64,000 nt of DNA from NCBI GenBank assembly GCA_020523885.1, contig JAJAPY010000010.1:1-64000 (forward strand), written 5' to 3'. The notes beneath the pieces were generated by a model. That model saw nothing but the letters and a program-made list of their open reading frames with translations. It made no database searches and had not been told where the DNA came from. The translations under genes were made by a program, and so were the position numbers. Source of the DNA: Candidatus Liberimonas magnetica. Its GTDB lineage: Bacteria > Elusimicrobiota > Endomicrobiia > Endomicrobiales > JAFGIL01. Of this stretch, positions 56,141-64,000 are shown piece by piece (within the stretch, counting starts at the first letter, position 1; each line of letters starts with the position of its first letter).

Positions 56141-56718
56141 TTCTTTTCAACAAAACCGTTCCAGGCAGAAACGGCGGCCGGATGCAGCCACTTTTTATTT
56201 TTCAAAACATGATAAGTTTTATAAAAAAGAGCCGCCTGCATAGCTTTATCAAGGTTGCGTTTAGCAAGCCAGCGTATTTTTTTTACACCTGCATATCTCC
56301 TGTCCGGTGCTGTTATGTCGGACAGATATATTATCTTAGAAAGCAAGGTCATGTCCGGGCCGCCGATAGTATGTTCTTTTATGGCGTTTAAAATAGCCTT
56401 ATCTTTTATCCCGAAACGTTTATTTGCTAAAGCTGCGCTGGCAAAACCGTGCAAGACCCACGGGTTATAATTTATCGTGTCTTCAAGGTTTGGTACAGGC
56501 ACCTTATATTTCCTTATATATCTTATCAACCCTTGTTTTGTAAAGCCTTTGCCTGCATCATGGAGAAGCGCTGCTAAGCTGACTTTAGCTTTGGCAACTT
56601 TATACCGTCTTGCCAGGTCTAGAGCGGTACGCCAGGCTCCTAAGGTATGTATAAACCTAGCCTGCGACTGGTTTTTTTTTAGATATTTAATTATAGCATT
56701 TATATCCAGTTTATTCAT
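56137..56718 (-). CDS. yqeK: YqeK-type HD-domain hydrolase
   Basis: 193 residues. HD-domain metal ligands are visible: His in 'RFIHTLGAW', HD in 'ALLHDAGKG', His in 'VLHGFASA', and 'KEHTIGGPDMTLLSKIIYLSD'. YqeK proteins hydrolyse diadenosine tetraphosphate symmetrically. Overlaps nadD by eight bases and the LCP gene by four. The nadD-yqeK order is conserved in many bacteria. Confidence 0.88.
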   Translation of the reverse strand: MNKLDINAIIKYLKKNQSQARFIHTLGAWRTALDLARRYKVAKAKVSLAALLHDAGKGFTKQGLIRYIRKYKVPVPNLEDTINYNPWVLHGFASAALANKRFGIKDKAILNAIKEHTIGGPDMTLLSKIIYLSDITAPDRRYAGVKKIRWLAKRNLDKAMQAALFYKTYHVLKNKKWLHPAAVSAWNGFVEKK

Positions 56719-57298
56719 TGTAAAGACCGTTTACTTTTATGTACCGTTCGATCTCTTTTGGGACTAAACTTCTTATTGATATTCCCTTTTTAACATTATA
56801 CCTTATCAGGGAAGATGACACATCATAAATGACTTTACTTAAAAACAATATTGATTTTTTGTAAGGAATGCTGTCTAATACTGTCCCGGGCCTGTTGCCT
56901 GTTATTATAGCACAACTTGAAGCAATAAGTTCCGGTTTCTTCCATGTTTTTATTTCAGAAAGCGAGTCAGAGCCCAGGATAAAAAAAATAGAAGCCCTGT
57001 TGAATTTGTTTTTGAAATATCTGATTGTCTGATAAGTGTAAACTGGTTTTCTGGAATTTAATTCAAAATGGCTGACCTTAAAGAAAGGATAAGGTTTTAA
57101 CGCTAGCTTCAGCATTTTTAAACGGTGGTTTTGCGAGGTTAATTTCCTGTTTTTTTTGTGAGGAGGATGATATGCCGGTATGAATATTACTTTATCCAGG
57201 TCAGCTTCTTTCTTAGATAAAAGCGCAAGTTGTATATGGCCTTTATGCACAGGATCAAAAGAGCCGCCAAATATACCTATGCGCTTAATCTTTGTCAC
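56711..57298 (-). CDS. nadD: Nicotinate-nucleotide adenylyltransferase
   Basis: 195 residues. The N-terminus has the nucleotidyltransferase motif 'GIFGGSFDPVHKGH', and the C-terminal part has the 'SSSLIR' motif. It makes NaAD from NaMN and ATP in NAD synthesis. First gene of the coupled nadD-yqeK-LCP run. The 86-base gap to batE carries a heptad array. Confidence 0.93.
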   Translation of the reverse strand: MTKIKRIGIFGGSFDPVHKGHIQLALLSKKEADLDKVIFIPAYHPPHKKNRKLTSQNHRLKMLKLALKPYPFFKVSHFELNSRKPVYTYQTIRYFKNKFNRASIFFILGSDSLSEIKTWKKPELIASSCAIITGNRPGTVLDSIPYKKSILFLSKVIYDVSSSLIRYNVKKGISIRSLVPKEIERYIKVNGLYNE

Positions 57299-57347
57299 TT
57301 ATATTATCCTTAAAGAGGGCATAAACGTACCGTTGGTTTTGAAGTTT

Positions 57348-57375
57348 CTTGTTACTTGCAGCTTACAACTTAGTG
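57348..57375. repeat. Heptad array, word CTTACAA
   Basis: CTTGTTA-CTTGCAG-CTTACAA-CTTAGTG at 57348-57375, between batE and nadD. Single arm; no complementary partner was seen. The same CTTACAA word recurs near 60179 and 60886. Confidence 0.75.
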
Positions 57376-57384
57376 CTGATGTTA

Positions 57385-58125
57385 TTATATCTCATTAATA
57401 TACTTTTTTTCAAGCCAGCCCCTTAACCCTTCTTGTTTTAGTCCAATTGCCACCCACTCATCTTTCTGCCCAAGTGTCATTATTTTCTTTCCTTCAGGCA
57501 GGCTAAACCCTATGGAGTTCTCAAGACCAGGTCCGTTTCTTACTTCGGCAGGGCCTGAAGTAACTATCGCCCAGCCTGCCATTACTTCCCTGTCTATTTT
57601 TATAAAAAGTAGGCAGGCTGCAACCAGAAGCAGCAAAAGAACGATGCCGCCGGTCAATAAGAGTGCTCTTTGTTTGTTGAAAATAAATACTGAGATAATA
57701 AAAATAAATAATAAAAACAAGAAAGATGATAAAGAGAGCAGTTCGTTAAGAGATGCCAGGTTGTTTAACGCCTGCATCACTTGATCAATAAAGGAAGGGG
57801 GTGGTTCCTTGAGCATCCTGTTAATGAAATCTATATTGTAGCGCACATCGTTGTCCCTGGGCATAAGTTTCAGGGCTTTTTCATAATTCAGGACTGCAAA
57901 ACCCATTTGCTGATTTTTGTAATAAGCATTTCCAAGGTTGTAAAACAATGAGCCGTTTGCCTGGTTCTTGGATACAAGTTGTTCGTATAGATTTATGGCT
58001 TTTACAAATTCACCCTTCTCGTAAAATCCATTGGCCTGGTTAAATAAATTCAAGGAGTCATCGGTTGCGAATAAAGGTAAAGATAAAGATAGAGATAAAG
58101 ATAAAATCAAAATAGTTTTTTTCAT
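57385..58125 (-). CDS. batE: BatE-like TPR protein with SH3-like C-terminus
   Basis: 246 residues from the ATG at 58125, chosen because it opens a signal peptide ('MKKTILILSLSLSLSLPLFA'); the longer frame to 58200 runs into a structured intergenic element. TPRs at about 22-120 ('GSLFYNLGNAYYKNQQ'), two TM segments (about 140-185), then a bacterial SH3-like domain ('GPAEVRNGPGLENSIGFSL', 'GWLEKKYI'). BatE closes Bat operons and is membrane-bound. The Leu-Ser repeat in the signal peptide comes from a 6-bp DNA repeat. Confidence 0.82.
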   Translation of the reverse strand: MKKTILILSLSLSLSLPLFATDDSLNLFNQANGFYEKGEFVKAINLYEQLVSKNQANGSLFYNLGNAYYKNQQMGFAVLNYEKALKLMPRDNDVRYNIDFINRMLKEPPPSFIDQVMQALNNLASLNELLSLSSFLFLLFIFIISVFIFNKQRALLLTGGIVLLLLLVAACLLFIKIDREVMAGWAIVTSGPAEVRNGPGLENSIGFSLPEGKKIMTLGQKDEWVAIGLKQEGLRGWLEKKYINEI

Positions 58126-58169
58126 ATTTGTTCTATTACTAATAATCCGTGATATCATGTTTTTATACA

Positions 58170-58250
58170 TGCGACATGAAATCCCCCGCTTTCCGCGCAT
58201 TTGTGCGGCCCAACAGCACCTGTCGGGGGATAAATGCAGATGATGTCGCA
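58170..58250. repeat. Nested palindromic element between batD and batE
   Basis: TGCGACAT (58170-58177) pairs with ATGTCGCA (58243-58250); inside, ATCCCCCG (58181-58188) pairs with CGGGGGAT (58224-58231). A small hairpin (CGCA/TGCG) may form the tip. No ORF. The rest of the gap (58126-58343) holds a GC-rich palindrome CTCCTCCGGAGGAG (58280-58293) and a heptad array. Confidence 0.7.
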
Positions 58251-58309
58251 GTAGGTCGCGTTATTAAAGGAGCCTCAGGCTCCTCCGGAGGAGCTCCACT
58301 GATTTCCAG

Positions 58310-58337
58310 TTTTGCATTTTGCAATTTGCATTTTTTA
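58310..58337. repeat. Heptad array, word TTTTGCA
   Basis: TTTTGCA-TTTTGCA-ATTTGCA-TTTTTTA at 58310-58337, just past the batD stop. Single arm. The word is of the same class as the elements at 21950, 27005 and 41788. Confidence 0.85.
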
Positions 58338-58343
58338 ATGGTT

Positions 58344-60152
58344 TTATAGTTCCTTTTCCAGTTTGTTGATTGTTATGGCTGTTTTTTGATATATCTCACG
58401 CATCATGCTTTCAGTCACCTGAGATGGAGCAAACCGTACCATAGCGCATTCTTCCAACAGCCTGTTAACTTCAGCTATGGTTTCAGCTTTTATTTCTTTC
58501 TTTGACAAAATAGCGGAAATTATGCTTGAGGTAAGGCTTTCTGCCGAAACATTTGTTTTATTTGCTATGTATTCAACTATTGCCCTTGAGATTGCGTTAT
58601 AAAACTCTGATGAGTTTTCAAGGTTCAGCAGTTTAACGGCTTTTTTAAGGTATTTTTTTGAAGTGCCTGAAGCCCGCAGGCTTCTTGCATAGGCTATATC
58701 TTTATTTAATTTCTCCTGCCAGTTCACATATATAAAAACAAATCCGAAAATAAAGACCGGAGCAAGATTTACCAGTTTAAACCAGGCCTTTGTGTATATA
58801 TAGCCCTCAAATACCCTGTAATTTGCCAGAGTTTTTATAAACCTTATATCCTTATTAACTATTTTTATGTCATTTGTTCTTTGTTCCGGGATATTTGTTT
58901 CGATCTGGGGCCCGGGCTTGACTAAAAGCTTAAATGAAGGTGTTTGCGCATTTACATATTGTTTTTTGTCCGGGTCAAAAAACGGGAAACTTATCGGTTC
59001 AATGGTCTTATTACCCGGTGTCTGCGGGACTATTACTGTAGTAAAAGTCTTATTGCCTTTTAAGACACCGGAGTCCTTATTTATATTTAGAGAGCCTACC
59101 GTTTCATATTTTTTGAAATCAGGCCAGTCCGGCAACTGCGGTTCTGCTATAGCTTTAATGTTCCCGGTGCCAGATACTAGAATGTTCAAGGTCACGGGTT
59201 CATTGACCTTTACGGTTTTTTTATCTATATCCGCAGTTATGCTGTATTGGCCCACCGTCCCGTTAAAACCTTTTGGCTTATTGGCTTCAGGCAGCGGGTT
59301 TACGTTAATTGTAATGGGTTTCGATTGTATGATTTTTGTCCTTCCCTGTGAAAAAAAACCGCCGAAAAAATCGGCGGAATTGTAGTCGGGTATCTGGCAT
59401 GTCAGGGATGCTTCTTTCAGGGTGAACTTGCCGGGTTTTGTGGGAAAAAGCAGGGTTTTTAATTCTGTAATCAGGTATCTTCTGCCTTTATATACAGCAT
59501 TATAATTTTTGGGAGCGAAATCTTCAGACCAGAAACCTGAAAAATCGCTTGGCGTAAAGCCAGGTTGAGAAAGGAGGTCTATCCTTCTGTAAAATTTCAA
59601 AGAATAGGTTATTTGTTCATTTACATAGGCATTCTTTTTATCAACCTCTGCAACCAGGAAGAGGTCATCGCCGGTTTCAGGTATGTTTTGTTCTTGAGGC
59701 CCGGAATAATTGCCCTGTTGCCTTGGGGCATTATTTTGAGAGGGTGCGGATTGGACAACATCTACCGGTATACGCTGGGTCTGATAGATTTTACCGTTAT
59801 AGTTTAAAGTAATGGGCGGTATAGTGGTTTTTACTATTGTTTTGGGAACTAACACATACTTAAACACTATAGAACTTGATACCTGCCCGTTTATTATTGA
59901 TACATTTTGAGACCTTCCGGAAGAATACATATTAAAATCAGTAAGCTGGGGGATATCCGGATTCGGGAGGTTCGAGCTTGTCCCTGAAACATCTATCTCA
60001 AGTACGATCTGGTCATTTATGGATACAACGTTCTTGTCCACGCTGGCTGAAATACTTATGTCATCAGCACGAACGGCAGTAGTAAGCGATAAGCTATAAG
60101 TTATAAGAAACATCAATGAAAATAATGTTGTTCTTAATATATTCCTATTCAT
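58344..60152 (-). CDS. batD: BatD, oxygen-tolerance/aerotolerance protein
   Basis: 602 residues. A signal peptide is followed by beta domains typical of BatD ('SINDQIVLEIDVSG', 'VAEVDKKNAYVNEQITYSL', 'DIDKKTVKVNEPVTLNILV'). A TM segment lies at about 450-475, with a helical cytoplasmic tail after it. Bat proteins form a periplasm-facing complex linked to oxidative stress tolerance. The signal peptide segment 'LITYSLSL' is a translated heptad repeat whose complementary arm lies upstream of the start codon. Its position after batC and before batE is the usual order. Confidence 0.88.
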   Translation of the reverse strand: MNRNILRTTLFSLMFLITYSLSLTTAVRADDISISASVDKNVVSINDQIVLEIDVSGTSSNLPNPDIPQLTDFNMYSSGRSQNVSIINGQVSSSIVFKYVLVPKTIVKTTIPPITLNYNGKIYQTQRIPVDVVQSAPSQNNAPRQQGNYSGPQEQNIPETGDDLFLVAEVDKKNAYVNEQITYSLKFYRRIDLLSQPGFTPSDFSGFWSEDFAPKNYNAVYKGRRYLITELKTLLFPTKPGKFTLKEASLTCQIPDYNSADFFGGFFSQGRTKIIQSKPITINVNPLPEANKPKGFNGTVGQYSITADIDKKTVKVNEPVTLNILVSGTGNIKAIAEPQLPDWPDFKKYETVGSLNINKDSGVLKGNKTFTTVIVPQTPGNKTIEPISFPFFDPDKKQYVNAQTPSFKLLVKPGPQIETNIPEQRTNDIKIVNKDIRFIKTLANYRVFEGYIYTKAWFKLVNLAPVFIFGFVFIYVNWQEKLNKDIAYARSLRASGTSKKYLKKAVKLLNLENSSEFYNAISRAIVEYIANKTNVSAESLTSSIISAILSKKEIKAETIAEVNRLLEECAMVRFAPSQVTESMMREIYQKTAITINKLEKEL

Positions 60153-60199
60153 TTTATTGTTTTTGTAGTTTCTTAGAGCTTACAACTTAAAGCTTATAG
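60083..60199. repeat. Heptad-repeat pair straddling the batD start codon, words TAAGCTA/CTTATAG
   Basis: TAAGCGA-TAAGCTA-TAAGTTA-TAAGAAA (60083-60110) lies inside the signal-peptide coding region. CTTAGAG-CTTACAA-CTTAAAG-CTTATAG (60172-60199) lies in the batC-batD gap. The batD ATG (60150-60152) is in the loop. Confidence 0.88.
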
Positions 60200-60207
60200 C
60201 TGCCGTT

Positions 60208-60840
60208 CTACCAGTCTTCTTCTACTTTCGGCATTTGAGGCATCTTCATTTTCCTTTTCTTAGCTGAATCCCTGTCTGCCTGGTCGAAATACTGTAATAT
60301 TCTTTGGGCGTCTTCTTTTGACATTTGATTTTTTTTATCTTCCTTGTCGTTTTGCTTAGCTTGTTTGTTATTGTCTTTTTCTTGTTTTTTCTTCTCATCT
60401 TTTTTATTTTTATTGTTTGGGTTTAATTTTTGCCTTTTAACGTATTCAAAGTTGTATTTTGCTTCAGCATCATCCGGGTTCAGCTCGATAGCTTTTTTAT
60501 AATAGTCCAGGGCCTGGTCGTATTTGTTCTCCCTGAAAGAGCTGTTGCCTAAGTTGTAATAAACACGGCTTTGAAGTTTTTTATCATTAAAAACGGCTGC
60601 TTTGTTAAACTCATTGTTTGCCTGGTCATACTGGTTCATTTTGTACAGAGAATCTCCGATATTAAAATGGATTGCAGGATTATCAGGCTGGTTTATTTGC
60701 GCTTCCCTGTAGTTATCAAGAGATTTTTGAAAATCTCCTTTTTTAAAATAGGCATTGCCTGACCTTATTTTCGAAGGCGCCCCAGCATACAGATTATACG
60801 ATAAAAAGAATAAATTTAAAAATATAAATATTTTTTTCAT
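60208..60840 (-). CDS. batC: BatC TPR protein
   Basis: 210 residues. Signal peptide, then three TPRs (about 25-125; 'AIHFNIGDSLYKMNQYDQA', 'RVYYNLGNSSFRENKYDQA'), a Lys/Glu/Gln-rich stretch, and the conserved BatC tail ending 'KMPKVEEDW'-like ('MPQMPKVEEDW'). Binds or scaffolds BatA/BatB in the periplasm. Lies between batB and batD. Confidence 0.88.
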   Translation of the reverse strand: MKKIFIFLNLFFLSYNLYAGAPSKIRSGNAYFKKGDFQKSLDNYREAQINQPDNPAIHFNIGDSLYKMNQYDQANNEFNKAAVFNDKKLQSRVYYNLGNSSFRENKYDQALDYYKKAIELNPDDAEAKYNFEYVKRQKLNPNNKNKKDEKKKQEKDNNKQAKQNDKEDKKNQMSKEDAQRILQYFDQADRDSAKKRKMKMPQMPKVEEDW

Positions 60841-60878
60841 GATTTTGCCTTAAGCCTAATCTCTGGTCCTTGCCGTTT

Positions 60879-60906
60879 CTTACCGCTTACAACTTGTCGC
60901 TTATAA
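60879..60906. repeat. Heptad array overlapping the batB stop codon, word CTTACAA
   Basis: CTTACCG-CTTACAA-CTTGTCG-CTTATAA at 60879-60906. The array encodes the last residues of BatB (SVISDKL) and its TAA stop. Single arm. Confidence 0.82.
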
Positions 60907-61918
60907 CTGATTTCCTGTCCGGTATCAAAAACTCGACTAACAATAACAGGAACCCGAAGAAAAGGGGATATTGGAACCTGTCTTCATATTCCCGGTTTAT
61001 ATTGCTTGAAAGCTGTTGTCCTTTCAGGCCTTTTATTTTACTCGCAAGTATTGCGATGTTTATAGCCCCGTCGCTTGCACGGAAATATTGCCCGTCACTA
61101 AGTGAGGAAATATTGGTGAGCAGGGACTCGTCAAGTTTTGACATTATAACGTCGCCTTTTTTATTTTTCTTATAGCCCGTGAAAGTTCCCTTATCGTCCT
61201 TGAGAGGAATGGGTTCACCCTGAGGGTTCCCAAAACCTATGCAAAAGATCTTTATGCCTTCCTTTGCGGACTCCTCGGCAGCTTCGACCGGGTTGGAGTT
61301 GTGGTCCTCGCCGTCCGTGATAAGAATAATAGCTTTTGATTTCGGTTCGGTTTTAGAAAGGCCCTTATTTGCAAGCCTTATAGCATTTCCTATACCTGTC
61401 CCGGGCAAAGGTATCAGGCTTGTATCCATTATATCCAGGAACAGGTTTACGCTTGACAGGTCAAGCGTAAGCGGGCATTGCCAGAAAGCATTACCTGCAA
61501 AGGCAATTATCCCTAGCCTGTTGCCCTGAAGATTGTTTATCAATAAAGACAAAAGTTTTTTTGCTCTAGCGAGGCGGCTGGCTCCTTTAGTCCCCTGGGA
61601 TGCCGTATCTTCAGCGAGCATGCTGTTGGATACATCTATAAGGAATACAACATCTGCGCCTTTTTGTTTTACTTCAACGAGTTTTGTGCCGATTTGTGGC
61701 TGCGACAAGCTTATAATGAAACAAAAAAGAGCAATAAGTATAAACAAGAATTTAATAATTTGCTTTTTTATACTCAAACTTGATAGTTTTTCAATTAAAG
61801 CGATATTCCCGAAAGTTTTAAGTGCTGAGATTTTATGTCTTAAAACATAAATAAACAACAGCACCCACAAAGGTATGAAAAGCATTAAAAATAATATGTT
61901 CGGATGATTAAAACGCAT
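60887..61918 (-). CDS. batB: BatB, membrane-anchored von Willebrand A protein
   Basis: 343 residues. Two N-terminal TM segments (about 7-27 and 57-75), a VWA domain with MIDAS motif 'LIDVSNSM' and 'TDGED', and a C-terminal TM ('FGFLLLLVEFLIP'). Metal-dependent protein binding is typical of VWA domains. GAGG precedes the ATG, with a heptad arm starting right behind it. Pairs with BatA upstream. Confidence 0.9.
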   Translation of the reverse strand: MRFNHPNILFLMLFIPLWVLLFIYVLRHKISALKTFGNIALIEKLSSLSIKKQIIKFLFILIALFCFIISLSQPQIGTKLVEVKQKGADVVFLIDVSNSMLAEDTASQGTKGASRLARAKKLLSLLINNLQGNRLGIIAFAGNAFWQCPLTLDLSSVNLFLDIMDTSLIPLPGTGIGNAIRLANKGLSKTEPKSKAIILITDGEDHNSNPVEAAEESAKEGIKIFCIGFGNPQGEPIPLKDDKGTFTGYKKNKKGDVIMSKLDESLLTNISSLSDGQYFRASDGAINIAILASKIKGLKGQQLSSNINREYEDRFQYPLFFGFLLLLVEFLIPDRKSVISDKL

Positions 61919-61927
61919 AATTAACCT

Positions 61928-62008
61928 CAGACTACAGACTACAGACTACAAACAAAAAACAAGGACTATGGAATTTGCTTTAGTCTCAAGTCTGTAGTCT
62001 GTTGTCTG
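61928..62008. repeat. Heptad-repeat hairpin between batA and batB, word CAGACTA
   Basis: Left arm is three perfect CAGACTA (61928-61948). Right arm TAGTCTC-AAGTCTG-TAGTCTG-TTGTCTG (61981-62008). It fills most of the intergenic space. Confidence 0.93.
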
Positions 62009-62011
62009 CCG

Positions 62012-63007
62012 TTACGGTACTTTTCTAAGCCAGGTATATGAAAGAAATAGTTCAAACCCCAGGAGTACGATAGCCGGCCATAGAAAATATAAAAACAGCT
62101 CGGTATAGTTAATATATTTTATTGATTTTATCTCTGTTTTTTCCATCTGGTCGATCTGTTTAAATATATGTGAAAGCGATTTCGTATCAGTCGCCCTGAA
62201 ATAACGGCCGTTACTGGCCTCAGCTATTTTTAACAGCGTAGATTCATCGAGTTCCTGTTCAGGTATCTTTACGTACCTTTTTCCGAACAAAGGATCATCT
62301 ACAGGATATAGCGCGCCTCCCGGCTTGCCTGAGCCTATGGTGTATATTTTTATGTCACTTGCAGCAGCAGCTTGGGCTGCGGTTACGGGATCGATCTCTC
62401 CCATATTGTTCCTGCCGTCAGTCAAGAGGATCATTACCCTGCTCTTTCCCGGGCTTCCTTTCAGGCGTATCGCCGCTGTCGCGATCGCAGAGCCTATGGC
62501 AGTACCGTCAAGTTGAGTCATGCCTATTTCAACCTGGTCAAGGAAATTTAAAACTGAATCATGGTCAATGGTCAAAGGGCACTGGGTATAGGCCAGCCCG
62601 CTGAATACCACGATGCCTATCCTGTCATATTTTCTGCCTAATACAAAATCTTTGGCAACATTTTTTGCCGCAACCAGCCTGTTGTCCGGCTCAAAATCTA
62701 TTGCCTGCATGCTTGAAGATGTGTCAAGCACTAGCATAATGTCGATTCCCTGATTGAAGACCTCTTCTGTTTTCTGCCCTGCCTGGGGTCGTGCAAGTGC
62801 AAGGATTAAAAAAATAAATACAATATACCGTAAATAAACCGGCAGGAACTGCAGTTTTACTTTTGGCGAAGGGTTGATCTGGCCCAATAATAAAGCATCT
62901 GAGAATAAGAGGGAAGATGTCCTATTTTTCCTTCTTTTATACTCTTCCCAGGCAATTAGAGGGATCGTTATCAATAATAATAAGAATAAAGGCGATGCAA
63001 AGCGCAT
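62012..63007 (-). CDS. batA: BatA, membrane-anchored von Willebrand A protein
   Basis: 331 residues from the ATG at 63007 (AAGGA upstream); the longer frame to 63040 would read through a heptad array. N-terminal TM segments (about 6-22 and 55-75), VWA domain with MIDAS 'VLDTSSSMQ' and 'LTDGRNN', C-terminal TM ('LFLYFLWPAIVLLGFEL'). Order and topology match BatA. Confidence 0.9.
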   Translation of the reverse strand: MRFASPLFLLLLITIPLIAWEEYKRRKNRTSSLLFSDALLLGQINPSPKVKLQFLPVYLRYIVFIFLILALARPQAGQKTEEVFNQGIDIMLVLDTSSSMQAIDFEPDNRLVAAKNVAKDFVLGRKYDRIGIVVFSGLAYTQCPLTIDHDSVLNFLDQVEIGMTQLDGTAIGSAIATAAIRLKGSPGKSRVMILLTDGRNNMGEIDPVTAAQAAAASDIKIYTIGSGKPGGALYPVDDPLFGKRYVKIPEQELDESTLLKIAEASNGRYFRATDTKSLSHIFKQIDQMEKTEIKSIKYINYTELFLYFLWPAIVLLGFELFLSYTWLRKVP

Positions 63008-63019
63008 GTTATAAATCCT

Positions 63020-63062
63020 TAGACCACAGACATCAGACAAAAGACTTCAGACTCAAGTTGTC
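63020..63062. repeat. Heptad array between the BatD-like gene and batA, word CAGACAT
   Basis: TAGACCA-CAGACAT-CAGACAA-AAGACTT-CAGACTC from 63020, then the inverted word TTGTCTGG. The right end encodes the last residues and stop of the upstream gene. The word is of the same class as the next hairpin (CAGACTA). Confidence 0.85.
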
Positions 63063-63967
63063 TGGTTTTTTACTATTTTAACTCCTGTTTCCAGATCATC
63101 CATACAAGTTTTTTCATCCGGGCGGTATTTCGCAAATTTAACAAGGTCACAAAGTTCAAAAAAACCTTTTATATTAGCCAAAGTTTTTTTATCGGTTATC
63201 TTCCTGCGCAGGTCGCTGTAGATCTCGCTTGTTGTCCGGTCCCTTGTCTCAATTTGATAGGTAGCAGAAAGAAAATCCCTGAGAATATCCGTTAAGGCGA
63301 TATAAAATTCTTTTATTCGTCCTTCCTTAAGCAGCCCTGAGTTTTTAAGTTTTTCAAGTTCTTCAAGAGCAGTTATATGAGGGGGGATCTTTGGTTCGTT
63401 AGAGACAGGTAAAATAAGTTTATTTCTTTTTTGATAATTTTTATACCACAACAAAAAACCTGCAGCGAGGCTAGCTGTGATGAATATCCATAAAAAATAA
63501 GCAGCTAAAGGGATCTTTAAGTAAAACGGCGGTTTAATGTCTATTATATCCCCTTTGTCGCCTTCCTTTAAGAGCAGGCTTTCGACCTCTACTTTTATAC
63601 TCTGTGTCTTTATCTCGTTTTCTTTGCCTTGAGAGTCTTTAAATTTAAAAGTTATTTCAGGGATCAATACCTCTCCCGTAGTAAATGTCGCTAAGGTGTA
63701 TATAAGGTTTACCTGCTGTTTGCTTTCTTTATTTTGGATCTCTTTTTTAAAATCCCTTATATCCCAGCCTTTGATCTCCGGGAGTTTTTCGGGAAGGTCA
63801 ACCGTGAAAGTTTGAGGAAAGGTGAGGTTTACCTTGAGGTTCAGGTTGTCGCCGATACTTATTTTGTTTTTGTCCGTGCTGTTTTGTATCAAAACGCTGC
63901 CCTGATCCGCCAAACAGGGGATACAGCTTATTAACAAGAATAAAATGAGTTTTAATATACTTTTCAT
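63053..63967 (-). CDS. BatD-like / DUF4381-type membrane protein of the Bat operon
   Basis: 304 residues. Signal peptide (about 1-20), a beta domain resembling BatD ('KISIGDNLNLKVNLTFPQ', 'TGEVLIPEITFKF'), one TM (about 155-175), then a cytoplasmic helical domain ('ALEELEKLKNSGLLKEG', 'FYIALTDILRDFLSATYQI') of the kind found in DUF4381 proteins. It precedes batA, as expected. A purine-rich ribosome site lies just before the ATG. MoxR and DUF58 genes would be expected beyond the right edge of the window. Confidence 0.8.
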   Translation of the reverse strand: MKSILKLILFLLISCIPCLADQGSVLIQNSTDKNKISIGDNLNLKVNLTFPQTFTVDLPEKLPEIKGWDIRDFKKEIQNKESKQQVNLIYTLATFTTGEVLIPEITFKFKDSQGKENEIKTQSIKVEVESLLLKEGDKGDIIDIKPPFYLKIPLAAYFLWIFITASLAAGFLLWYKNYQKRNKLILPVSNEPKIPPHITALEELEKLKNSGLLKEGRIKEFYIALTDILRDFLSATYQIETRDRTTSEIYSDLRRKITDKKTLANIKGFFELCDLVKFAKYRPDEKTCMDDLETGVKIVKNQTT

Positions 63968-64000
63968 CTTCCGATCCTTTTTTCCCGTTTTTTGAAAAAC

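Noticed and set aside
58170-58250. tRNA-like cloverleaf
   Set aside because: Nested stems are present, but there is no T-loop sequence, anticodon arm geometry or CCA context.
21950-63062. CRISPR arrays
   Set aside because: The repeats have a 7-bp unit with no spacers, and no cas genes are present.

Overview
The window comes from a Gram-negative-type (diderm) uncultured bacterium, probably of a candidate phylum. The reasons are PorV/UPF0164-type outer-membrane barrels, FlgD-like C-terminal sorting domains on very large secreted proteins, a Bat (aerotolerance) operon, moderate GC, and intergenic DNA full of 7-bp-period repeats. The sequence alone does not fix the phylum. No rRNA, tRNA, integrase, CRISPR array or intact insertion sequence was found.

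Left part, plus strand (1-45489). The 3' portion of a gigantic repeat protein (more than 7,300 residues, open at the left edge) ends in a FlgD-like sorting domain. A sigma70-type promoter follows, then two tandem c-di-GMP-I (GEMM) riboswitches, each with an intrinsic terminator. They control a 135-aa protein that is little more than a signal peptide plus a sorting domain. Next come a PorV-like barrel with TPRs, a FliF-FliG-TPR fusion, three large coiled-coil proteins (1854, 1211 and 285 aa), a secreted fibronectin-like protein with a sorting domain, a PorV-like barrel with LysM, and a coiled-coil/pseudo-receiver/TM/beta-propeller protein. I read this as a candidate envelope-spanning machine for motility, adhesion or secretion: a flagellar-rotor-derived membrane piece, long cytoplasmic coiled coils, outer-membrane barrels and huge surface proteins, with c-di-GMP input. 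The parts are seen in the sequence; the machine is inference.

Middle and right part, minus strand (45542-63967). Reading leftwards from 63967: a Bat operon (BatD-like/DUF4381 protein, BatA, BatB, BatC, BatD, BatE); the conserved cluster nadD-yqeK-LCP protein; pilT; a cyclic-nucleotide-binding/GAF protein; rsfS; an LhgO-type FAD oxidoreductase; a secreted papain-like peptidase with eight IPT/TIG repeats and a sorting domain; and a third PorV-like barrel. Three times in the window a sorting-domain protein is followed directly by a PorV-like gene, which suggests dedicated cargo/shuttle pairs.

The most unusual DNA-level signal is a set of 14 loci where a 7-bp word repeats in tandem. Most have the complementary word array a short distance away, so they can form long hairpins. 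The word differs between loci (TTTGCAA, CAGTAAC/TGGTTAC, TAGCGTA, CAGACTA, CTTACAA and others). One array forms the distal part of a riboswitch stem, two pairs straddle start codons, and several are translated as signal peptides or C-terminal tails.
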